This document shows positions 1 through 8,942 of a stretch of DNA of 64,000 nt, in pieces. The stretch covers positions 22,404,501 through 22,468,500 of the forward strand of contig CM053803.1 of the NCBI GenBank assembly GCA_028671895.1, given 5' to 3'. The notes beneath the pieces were generated by a model. That model saw only the letters and a program-made list of their open reading frames with translations. It did not search any database and had not been told where the DNA came from. How positions within the stretch are numbered: position 1 is the stretch's first letter; each line of letters starts with the position of its first letter. The stretch is from Oenanthe sinensis. Its lineage: Eukaryota > Streptophyta > Magnoliopsida > Apiales > Apiaceae. The translations under genes were made by a program, and so were the position numbers.

Positions 1-205
1 ATTAATCTCCTAAATAAAACACATAAAATTTATCATATTAAAATACAAATAAAACATATGAAAAATTATATAAAATATATACATATAACATTAAATAAAA
101 AAACAAATTATTATTATAAAAGTAAAAATATATCCAAATTATATAAATAAAATATTTAAAAAATTCGATCCGTGCATTGCACGGGATATAAGCTACTATA
201 TAATA
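1..205 (+). mobile_element. Helitron-like terminal fragment
   Basis: AT-rich DNA ends in a short GC-rich palindrome, CCGTGCATTGCACGG (about 169-183), followed by GATATAAG. A related copy lies in reverse orientation at about 42313-42510, sharing ATTCGATC, the palindrome in decayed form and the flanking 'aggagattaat' stretch. A terminal hairpin of this kind is typical of plant Helitron ends. The CTRR terminus is not convincing here, so the class is an inference. Confidence 0.4.
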
Positions 206-242
206 AGCGTAAGAGAGATCTTATCCAAGTACTACCAAAGGT

Positions 243-448
243 CTAGGGATCGACTCCCATCAACTACATATAATTATATATTAAGATTTGGAGATTAATT
301 TCTATTACTATATAATATTATATATGTATTTATTATATAATAGTTCTAGAGATCGACTCCCATCAACTACCTATAATTATATATTAAGATTTGGAGATTG
401 ATCTCTATAATTATATAATATAATATTTTTATTTATTATACAAATAAT
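243..448. repeat. Two-copy tandem duplication, about 103 bp unit
   Basis: Copies start at 243 (ctagggatcgactcc) and 346 (ctagagatcgactcc). Both continue through 'catcaactac' and 'tatattaagatttggaga' with a few differences. The rest of 206-560 is plain AT-rich sequence with no gene. Confidence 0.75.
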
Positions 449-652
449 ACTATATTAATACACATATTATAAGATATAATAATAATAAAGATTTAATAAT
501 GTAAAAAATATTATGTCGTACATTATCACGCAAGTGATATCACACGTATTAGAAATGAGAACTACAGAAGTTGTACAGATTGGGGGGTGAATGTATGACT
601 TGAAACTTAAAACTTTTCTTCCTTTAAACTATTTGTGATGATCTGATTATCA

Positions 653-884
653 AATGTTGTAGATTGAATAACTGAGTAAAGTTTACTTTGAGAAATGCGG
701 AATATAGATAAACACACACAATTAACTTTCAATCTAATGTTGTATTAGAATGAATTTGCTACAATATGAATGTTGTAGATTGAATAACTGAGTAAAGTTT
801 ACTTTGAGAAATGCGAAATATAGATAAACACGCACAATTAACTTTCAATCTAATGTTGTATTAGAATGAATTTGCTACAATATG
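653..884. repeat. Perfectly abutting 116-bp tandem duplication
   Basis: Copy 1 is 653-768 and copy 2 is 769-884. I see only two differences (gcggaatat against gcgaaatat, cacacacaatt against cacgcacaatt). The duplication is recent relative to its surroundings and lies in the presumed LTR of the older element. The stretch 885-1300 has no other recognisable feature except a possible minus-strand TATAAAG at about 986-992. Confidence 0.85.
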
Positions 885-1303
885 AGATTCTTAATTTGAA
901 TCTCAGCTTCTTGTTCTTGGAAGATACAAGTTATGAATACACTTGATAATTTTCAAAGATACTCACTAATGAGGCTGTGCATAAGCTTTATAGACAACAT
1001 GTCTTTTGGCACATGATCTTACTAGACACTATAGCTAAAACTGGAAATCGACAAGAAACACTTTACATTTGAATACTATCTATTTCTAGCTAACACAATC
1101 TGTTGACAGTCTTTTGCTTTCAGCCTTATCTCATCTGTCTTTTGTCTTGTTCTTCTTACAAGCTACATTGTAGAGTTGTCTCCATCGTCACAGGTTTGAC
1201 TGATCCTATAATGACAGAGCTTCAAAATCACTTGTCTTGTTCTTCTGCAAATCTCCTAGAATTTAATTTCTTGAATCAATCGAGTACTCACTTGATTTTG
1301 CTT

Positions 1304-1598
1304 CGAGAAGTCATGATGATTGACTTCTCGATTAGGTACTCCTGAGACTTCTCGATTAGTCCTTGAATGACTTACTTCTCGAATGACTAGACTACTCGAT
1401 TACACACTTCACTTGATGACTTCTTGAATAGACTAGACTTCTCGAATGGATACTTGAAACACAGACTTCTCGATTGGTTCTTCCCTTAACACTTCTCGAT
1501 TGATTGCTTTGGCTTACTTCTCGATTTGTTCAATCTGGACTTCTCAAATTATTTACATTCTAACACTTCTCGAATGGCTTCAATACTTGACTTCTCGA
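1304..1598 (-). promoter_or_regulatory. CTTCTCGA motif array
   Basis: Nine exact CTTCTCGA copies start at 1324, 1348, 1375, 1438, 1466, 1492, 1517, 1566 and 1591, with degenerate copies between them. The first forms an inverted pair with GAGAAGTCA at 1305-1313. Several copies read TTCTCGAA, which fits the TTCnnGAA core of a heat-shock element. On the minus strand the array lies upstream of a possible TATAAAG at about 990. The position mirrors the LTR array of the younger element at 3462-3620. A regulatory role is inferred. Confidence 0.5.
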
Positions 1599-1656
1599 AT
1601 ACACATAATCGAATACACATATTCAAGTACTTTATATCCATTCCTCCTTATGGATA

Positions 1657-2055
1657 CTAGTCATCACCAACAAGGCTTGTCTTGGGTCCAGCATACCCAA
1701 CCATTTTGAAGAACTTAGAGAGTTGTTCTTCACTTGCAGGCTCTTGAAAAGGAACATCCTTCTCAGCTTCCACTTTGAGAGAAATGTTGACATGAGTAAA
1801 GTCAATGGTGTATGAGGTACCATTGATTTGAAACTTAATGGAGCTTGCATCATGCTCCCCCTCACATGTTGCAGAGGTCCACAACTGCGATAGCCTTGGA
1901 ATTTTCAACATAGGACTATTGTTGAGAGCAAATGACAAGTAATAGTTATTCATGAAGCCAGCAAAAGGTTTGAAGGCTTCACCATCTTCACCCATAGAAG
2001 CCATTGTGGTGAAGTTGGTTTGGGCAAGAGAACAAATGATTTGAGGTCTAGACAT
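1657..2055 (-). pseudogene. Third-ORF N-terminal fragment of older copia element
   Basis: A 132-aa ORF starting MSRPQIICSLAQTNF lies downstream of RNase H in element order. It aligns colinearly with the N-terminus of the extra ORF of the younger element (7910-7506): a TNF tripeptide, F-x-P(F/W), FMN, SP(M/L), and a (L/I)-x-(K/E)-FF near the end. Extra ORFs after pol occur in the Sirevirus group of plant copia elements. This one stops after 132 residues where the younger relative runs much longer, so it is a truncated copy. A TATA-like sequence and a motif array lie upstream. No biochemical function is known to me. Confidence 0.55.
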
Positions 2056-2189
2056 GGTTAAGAGTTTGAAGGTTTAGAAATATAGAGCAGTTTAGAGAAG
2101 AAGTTGTAGAGAAAATAGTGGGTTTTTAGGGTGTTAGAATATTTGAGAGTTTAAAGAGAATAGAAGAGTGAGATAGATTTTAACTGTTT

Positions 2190-2555
2190 GTATATATATA
2201 ATGTGAAAAAAGTAGTTGTCAAGACTGAATTTCAATCGATTGATTTGATAGTTGTATCTATTAATCCATTCACTTCTTGACAGTAATTTATGCACTAGAA
2301 ATCACAAACACACTTGACAGTAACATTAATGGTTAGAGAATATATAAAATAAATGAATAACCCTAATGTTAACTGTTGACAATATGTTATGCGGGGATTT
2401 GGAAAACTATACTATCGATGAATACTGACAGAAAGTTTATGACAATATGTTTCAGTCCCGCATACTATGCTGTCAATACTTCTCAAACGATCGACAGTAA
2501 CTTATTACTATATGACAGTACCGATAAAACACACTGTCAAGAAACTTGACAATAC
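2190..2555 (-). promoter_or_regulatory. TATA box and TGACA-core array upstream of the older third ORF
   Basis: On the minus strand, a TATATATAC run (about 2190-2200) lies about 140 bp upstream of the ATG at 2055. Above it, 2216-2555 holds eleven TGACA or TGTCA cores, several as CTTGACAGTAA (2276, 2313) or CTTGACAATAC (2545). TTGAC is the core bound by WRKY factors. Array, TATA and ORF occur in the same order as at 8474-7910. The promoter role is inferred from layout. Confidence 0.5.
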
Positions 2556-2724
2556 TTTTTATTAATCTCATATGAATTAAGTTACTTAAAAATAAATTAG
2601 TTAACCTCTCAGTAAAATATCATCATGTGTATCCACTGTGACAGAAATCAAAATACCCCAAGAGGTCATTAATTCACAGTGAATTTCAGTTAACTAAATT
2701 TTTGATCAACTAAACATAATTACA

Positions 2725-3015
2725 TTAACAGGAAAAACTTAACATACCTAATTCACTCACTAGCCTGTTAAATGTCTTTTCATCCAAAGGTTTGGTGAAA
2801 ATATCTGCAAGTTGCTTCTCTGTGGGCACATGGATCAGTTTGATTGTGTCTTCCTCCACATGCTCTTGAATGAAATGATGTCTGATGTCAATGTGCTTAG
2901 TTTTGAAGTGTTGAATAGGATTCTCAGAAATTTCTATGGCACTAGTGTTGTCACAAAAGATAGGAATTCCTTGAAGAGTCAACCCATAGTCCAATAACTA
3001 GTTCCTCATCCAAAG
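2725..3015 (-). pseudogene. Copia RNase H C-terminal fragment
   Basis: An 89-aa ORF contains the copia hallmarks IPIFCDNTSAIEI, TKHIDIRHHFI and LADIFTKPLD, the end of the pol polyprotein. Upstream in the same frame (2995-3015) the family sequence L-W-M-R-N continues but has an in-frame TAG, and it is then cut at 3015/3016 by the younger element's LTR. The rest of this pol is not in the window. It closely resembles the corresponding region at 8943-9300. Confidence 0.9.
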
Positions 3016-4274
3016 TGTTGGTCCCTGATATTGTAGAAGGGGGGTTGAATACAATATCTGAAAATACTCGCGAATTCGGATTAATAATATAAAGTTAATC
3101 TTAATCCTGAAATATTAATTTAGGTAAAATACTGTTCAAGTAGAATATTTGATTTTAACTTGAAAAGTATTACAGAATTAATATAGTGAATAGTGTTTAT
3201 ATATGAAAAATTGTCTAGAGTGATTTTGACATGACTTGTTCGGGTTTAACAATTTATATTCCAAACTAAGCACAGAAATCTGTGAATATTACAATGCATA
3301 CAAATATCTGAATTTGAATGTTTGAACGGCGTATAAAATGAAGACAATCTCCTCATATTTATAGATGTGGAAAGCCAGCATGACTTATCCCAATATGACA
3401 TTTTTCAATTAAAATTAACACTTTTATGACTCACAAAAAGGCTGGGCAAGACTTATAATGGTCGGTATGACTCATATAAGAATTCGGTATGACTCACTGC
3501 AAAGGTGCTCGGTATGACTCATTGCAAGTGGTTTCGGTATGACTCATAACATATGTGCTCGGTATGACTCATTTCAATTTGCTCGGTATGACTCATTCCA
3601 AAGGTCTTCGGTATGACTCATTTCAATTGATATGAATCAATTCTTTTATAGTAAATCAATTCTACTTAATTTAATTAAATAATTTATGAATTAAATTAAA
3701 TTCAGACTTGAATTAATTTAATTAAATAAATTAAATAATTAACTTAATTTTAATTGTAGAATTAAAATACTATTAGGACTTTTGTTCAACTCTGTAGTCC
3801 GTTTTAGTCTTCTGTTATGGAACCACTTCAGCTTGATGTTGAATATTTATTAATTGAAGTTGACACATAAATGTACTGTCTGGTTCATTTGTGTCATACT
3901 TTAATAAATATTCTACATGTCTTTTAACATTTAGAATTAGTGGCCTTCTGTCTTTGCTTAGCTTTTCTGTTTTCTTTTTCTGTTCTTTTTCTTCTGGAAT
4001 CTTCGTGTAGTAATCACTTAAAATCTTCTGAATCTACTGAATTCTTTTGAAATTACCACTCAATTATTTTCCACTGACGCTTGAACATATTAATGAACTT
4101 CTTCAGTGTTGAGTAGCAGGTTCAACTGAGTACTTCTGATTCTGTTGATTCTCTGTGACTAGTTGACTGTCTTTGTCTTGATTCCTGTATCGATATTTAT
4201 TAATTACCACTGTTTCTAGATTGAGTTGAGTTGTCATCTAATTATTACGAATAGGCATAATCATATGCCTTTCA
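3016..4274 (-). repeat. 3' LTR, complete, 1259 bp
   Basis: The LTR begins TGTTGG and ends TTTCA on the plus strand, so it has TG...CA ends. Its first 230 bp match 14836-15065 with six mismatches. Its high end abuts a purine-rich tract, and its low end abuts a broken copia RNase H gene. It contains the TATA box and the motif array described separately. No ORF is expected or seen. Confidence 0.93.
3354..3620 (-). promoter_or_regulatory. LTR promoter: TATA box and seven-copy TGAGTCATACCGA array
   Basis: On the minus strand, CTATAAATATG (3364-3354) is a good TATA box. Starting about 100 bp upstream lie seven exact copies of a 13-mer, TGAGTCATACCGA (plus-strand TCGGTATGACTCA starting 3462, 3484, 3509, 3534, 3559, 3583, 3608), spaced 22, 25, 25, 25, 24 and 25 bp. 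Degenerate copies lie at about 3379 and 3425. TGAGTCA is the GCN4/AP-1 type core recognised by plant bZIP proteins. This looks like a U3 enhancer; the activity is inferred. Confidence 0.75.
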
Positions 4275-4286
4275 ATCTCCCCATGT
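4275..4286 (-). other. Polypurine tract
   Basis: Minus-strand CATGGGGAGAT lies directly before the LTR start TGAAAGG. This is the normal plus-strand primer site of an LTR element and it fixes the inner border of the 3' LTR at 4274. Confidence 0.85.
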
Positions 4287-4504
4287 TTGTTGTTAAACAT
4301 TTAACACACAAATTCCTAGAGGATAACTCAACTAACAACTAAGAAAGTAAATACGACATGTAAGAACTTGTAAATAATAAACAAAAATTCTGGTTTTATA
4401 TTTAACAATTTTCCAGATTCATACATAAAAGATAAGTACAAGATAGTTGTTCCTTTAGTACTGAACAATTATAACATAGTTTCTATCTTGACCTAACTAA
4501 GACT

Positions 4505-7500
4505 TCAGTCTTCAATGGTATCCAATTCACCTTCTTCTAGATTAGAACTCTTGTGCACAGGTGTTCTGGGTACCTCTTCAGCTTCAGTCGGAGTTGCGGT
4601 TGACTCTCCATACAATCTTCTCTGTTTAGCCTTTGCTAGCTGAAACATGACTTCCTCTTCAATAGGATCTACTGTTTCTTGTTGTACATCATATGGCTGT
4701 GTGGAATCTATCTTTGGCATTTGCCTGATGTAGGATTTGATGTTTCTGGATAAACAGTAGTTCCTGATTTTCTGTGCAGCATCTAGCTTGGCTTGGGATC
4801 TGAATCCTTTTGATCTCAGCATCCTTTCAACTTGGATCATATACCTCACCGTGTAGCCCTTAAATGACTCCTCATCTAGCTCATGATTTGATACAACTTG
4901 TTTGAGAAAAATCTCACTTCATGAGGATTATATAAGATCTGAGGACTAGCAACTGTTGCTATTTTTCTGAGTCTGTCCCTGAGTAGTTCATTTTCTTCTG
5001 AGCTTCTCTTTACTTTGTTTAACAGAACCCATATAGCTGATAGTGATCTCTTTCGGAAGAATTCCAAAGATACTCTGATTGTTTCATTCCTGTGTGTGTA
5101 GACTAGTAGTTGTTAGTTTTCAAGAATGTGATCCACTAGGACAGTGATATAATCAACTTCTTCCTTTAACGCCTTCATGAAGTTATCCAGATTATCATTT
5201 GAATCTTCAAGTCCTTTGATAACTGAAAGCATTTGTTTGTCTTCAAAGGGACCTTGCTGAATTTTATCTAGGACTTTCCTTGCTGCATCCCATCTGTCCC
5301 CTATCTTCATCTCAATATCTTGCTTTTTCTTCTTTACTGCTAAGGCCCAAAGCTTCTGTTTTTCTAAGCTTGCCTCTCTTTCAGCTTGGGTTCTTTCCTT
5401 GACTAGAGCTTTTAAATTTATAGTTTTGGCATGGCTTGCCTTGATGTCTTCTTTCAGCTTCTTCATTGCCTCTTCATAGGCAGGATCATGCTCTTTTTCT
5501 TTTGGAAATAGAAATTCATCATCGAAGACAGCTTCGTCTTCAGCTCTGCAGTAGTCAGGATTGAAACCTTGATTTTCAATACTTACCTCATCTATGAGTT
5601 GCTCTTGTTGATAGTACTGTTCCTCTGGAATATACGTCTGAATTTGATCTTCCTCAGAGTACAGTTTTTCTTTACCTTTGCTAGTAGCCCCTTCTTCTTC
5701 AGCTACAGCCTTTCCTCTTTGAGCTATTCCTTTCTCCCCCTTAGTTGAGGGATCCTCTACAAGTTTTGAAGCATCTATAGATTTACTGAGATTTACAATG
5801 GCCAAGAAGACCTGCTTCATACCTTCATTGAGATGTTCCATTCCATCATCTAACTTGCTGAATCTTGCTGAGGAGATTTCTTCATTTATACGAATTCTTT
5901 CGGTTAAATTTCTTTCCACGTTATCAATTCTTTCATTTATATTGGAAATCTCTTTCATGTCATCGGCAATCAACTTCTGAACATTCTGGATGTTTTGAGT
6001 TTTGATTATTACATTTGTCTTGACATTATTAACATCCTTTCTTATGATTGACAGCTGTGCAGTTATAGAGACAGACTTGATTTCTGCTTGTTCTTTCCCT
6101 TTGTTTATTTCAGTCTGAACAATCTGCATCTGTTTCTGGAGAGCTTCCATTTTTAACATGAGTTCACTGTGTGTGTGTGCACTCACCTCGCTTGCACTCT
6201 TGTTTGGACTAACACTACGTGCATGTGTATCGCTCAGTGTTTGCCTCACATCACTCGTGTTTAGCTCCTTATCTTCTCCAGATCCTGATGTTGTACCTGT
6301 ATACACCACTAAAGCAGTTGAAGAGTCGAAATGCTCTTCTGAAGCCTGTCAAGGCATGTCCTCAGACAATGTATTGAGTGGCTCTTGAGAGTCTATGATG
6401 CCCCTTAGTTCCTCTGAGGGTAACTGATGCCGCACTGCATCGAAAATGTCATGGTCCACAACATAGGTGGCATCCGACGAGTTTTTATCAAAAACATTTT
6501 CTTCAAGAAAAGTGCCCTCATGTGATTGTGTTTCTGCAAGTGGAGGTCGTGTTAGTGTGAGAGCTAGCAGTGTGCTAGAGTCTGAATCTGAATCACCCGT
6601 TTCATCGAGTGTATCTAGAGATTTTTGGATAGCTGTTTCAAAATCCATATCCCACTGTGAGGAAATGGATGAGTCTACAGTTGTCTCAGGTTCTGATCTT
6701 GATCTTTTTGTAGGTGGAGACAGAGCTGCGGGATCACTTGCACTTGCACTTCTCCCCCTAACTTTTCTAACAGGTTTCTTCCTTTTTCGAATATGAATGA
6801 TTGAGGAAGGTGAAGGAGAAACTGTTTGGGGCTCTAAATCAGCCTGGGTTTGAACCTGTGTGTTTTCAGGTTCATGGCCAATGTCCTGAAGTGAAAAACC
6901 ACAATCATAGTCCGCCACAGATAAATCTAAAAGAGCAGTAGCTATACTTATAGGTAAGGAATTAGAAGCTAAGGTTTGAGATATTACCTGTTGTTCTTCA
7001 GCTCCTTGTTCAGCATGTTGTGCAGCTTCAAGTAGTAGCTGCACTGTATGATCAATTTCCATTGGCACTTCCTCCGGTTCTTGTTCTGGTACTTGCTGAG
7101 CCTGTTCTGGGTTGGCAATTTGATCCAAGATCTGACCCATGTAGTCTGGTCTCACCACTGGCACATTCTCAAATCTGGGATTGTTGTTGAGCCTTGCAAA
7201 CAGAGCATTCTATGTAGATGGAGATGTTTGAGCTGGACTGTTCTGAAATAAAGCTTTGTCTTCATCCAAAAACAAATCATTTAAGAACAGCATTAGGAAC
7301 CTTGGATAGTAGACTTGTACATATTGTTCCCTGTTTTCTGGCTTACCCATTTTCCTGATTATTTCTTTCAGCACCAATTTTCCAAAATTTATTCTTCTAT
7401 TGTGAGCCACTGAAAATCCTATGATTTATAGAAAAGAAGAAATATTGTTGAAGTTGCTCTTTGTTGTAGGTGAAAACACCTTAGCAGTGTGTCGAAGAAA

Positions 7501-7910
7501 TAGTCTCACTCATGTACTAACTTTGACTTAGACATTCTTACCAGATTGATTTCACCCTGGTATTGTATAGCATTAAAGAACTCAAGAATTTCTGGAACTG
7601 TAGGTGGGTCAACAAAGTTGTCCAAAGGGAATTGCAGAATTTTATTCACATCATCTTCAGTTACCATATATTCACGTTCCCCAATGGTAAATGAGAATTG
7701 CACTCTGGCTTCAGTTGATCTATTTCTAGCAGTGCTGTATAATGCCCTTAATGCTAGAGTCTGTAGTGGAGAGTCTAGGGTAATGACAGTCCTAACCAAT
7801 GAGTGTTCGTTCATGAAAATAATCCAGGGTCTAAACTTTGCCACTGTACAAATCTCCGGATTAAAAAATCCGACAAAATTAGTCTTAACAATCTCACAAA
7901 AACCAGCCAT
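4505..7910 (-). pseudogene. Third ORF downstream of pol (broken)
   Basis: Six consecutive open stretches on the minus strand (7910-7506, 7410-7210, 7164-6349, 6309-5113, 5067-4876, 4849-4505) read like one degraded coding region of roughly 1100 codons, separated by stops and small shifts. The N-terminus (MAGFCEIVKTNF) matches the ORF at 2055-1657 of the older element. A middle part is acidic and Ser/Pro-rich, with a basic patch near IRKRKKPVRKVRG. The 5113-6309 piece is a long Glu/Lys/Gln-rich, coiled-coil-like segment (QKQMQIVQTEINKGKEQAE and following). I see no membrane segment or signal peptide, so this is not a typical envelope protein even though it occupies the env-like position of Sireviruses. 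Function unknown. Confidence 0.6.
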
Positions 7911-8290
7911 TTTTCAAGAGAAAAAAACTTGATTAATTTTACTTAATTAATTACAAAACACACCACTAAATTCAAAAAACACCCAACCTATTTGAAACCC
8001 TAATTGCAAGAAAACCACCCAATAAGATTTACTCACTAAATCAATTAACTCAGTCCTTAATCACCACTAACTCAGCAAAATCGATTCTTCAACACTCACA
8101 ACCCAGTCAACTCAGTTAGAAAAAAATCGGACAGGATTTCTCCTTGTTTTGGTCGAATCAATCAGTAACAAGCAAGTGAAAACACGTGAGAAAATCAACC
8201 AAGCAACTGAATCAGTTGAAAGGATCGAAAATCACAGGGTTTAGCAAGAGTTCTATTCGATTTTTGTGTGTATAATGCGTGTGTGTGTAT
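7911..8290. other. Leader of the third ORF
   Basis: This is presumed 5' untranslated DNA between the internal TATA box (8291-8300) and the third-ORF ATG at 7910 (minus strand). It is rich in ACTCA and AATCA words. No ORF is supported. Confidence 0.35.
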
Positions 8291-8474
8291 AATATATAAA
8301 CTGAATATGACTTGCTGTGGTTTTTCTATTACTCAGGTCAGTATGACTTATTAATGAGTCATACCGAGATTTTATTTTGATTAAGAATAAAATGCAGTCG
8401 GTATGACTTAAATTGGTATGACTTCTTTTTATTAATTAAAAAGAGTCATACCGAGATTTTTAAGTCATGCTGAG
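8291..8474 (-). promoter_or_regulatory. Internal promoter candidate with LTR-type motif in inverted pairs
   Basis: Copies of the LTR 13-mer or close variants lie at 8337-8350, 8354-8368, 8397-8410, 8413-8424, 8443-8456 and 8462-8474, in both orientations. 8341-8362 is an inverted pair (GTATGACTT ... GAGTCATAC). On the minus strand they precede TTTATATATT (8300-8291) and then the third ORF at 7910. The motif is the one that forms the LTR array, which suggests a second promoter dedicated to the third ORF. This is inferred from layout only. Confidence 0.55.
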
Positions 8475-8942
8475 AAGAAAAAAATAATATATATATATAT
8501 ATATCTACATTAATTATTTCTAAAATCGAAATAATATATAGAAAATTTTATTCGACTTTTAGATATAATTAAAAATAAATAAATTATTAAGGACATATAA
8601 TAATTATTTATATTATCAATTGTTCTAATTAATTTAGGAATTAAATCAACTCAATACTTGAGTTAATTTAATGAATGAATTAATTAATTAATAACACAAT
8701 TATTATTAATGTACAATAATAATTAGAAAAATACATAAATACATACATAAAATGCCTAACTTAAATTAAAAATACTTATGCTATAATTGAAATAATTATC
8801 TATTAAGAAAATTAATTTTATCTTGAGATAATTTTCCAAAAATCCATAAGCCCTGGGACTTTATTAATTCAAGTCTTATAATTTCTTTAAATATTAATAT
8901 TTAATATTTATGAGCTTTAAATTAATTCCTAGCAACCAAAAA
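8475..8942. other. AT-rich spacer between RNase H and third ORF
   Basis: The spacer is very AT-rich with a short TA run at 8489-8504. No coding or structural feature is seen. Confidence 0.5.

Larger units (their letters stand above)
560..3015 (-). mobile_element. Older Ty1/copia element remnant (3' part)
   Basis: Three pieces lie in the order expected for the 3' end of a copia element read on the minus strand: the end of RNase H (3015-2725), a downstream extra ORF (2055-1657), and a possible LTR region (about 1640-560). The last piece has an 'attggggggtgaatgta' stretch (579-595) that resembles the end of the younger LTR (aggggggttgaataca, 3038-3053). The high-coordinate side stops exactly where the younger element begins at 3016, so this element was the insertion target. 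The LTR limits are not resolved. Confidence 0.6.

Noticed and set aside
1304..1598. CRISPR-like reading of the CTTCTCGA array
   Set aside because: Repeat too short and degenerate, irregular spacing, eukaryotic context. A cis-regulatory array in an LTR fits better.
4505..7910. Viral envelope gene
   Set aside because: Only the position is env-like. No signal peptide, membrane anchor or cleavage site is visible.
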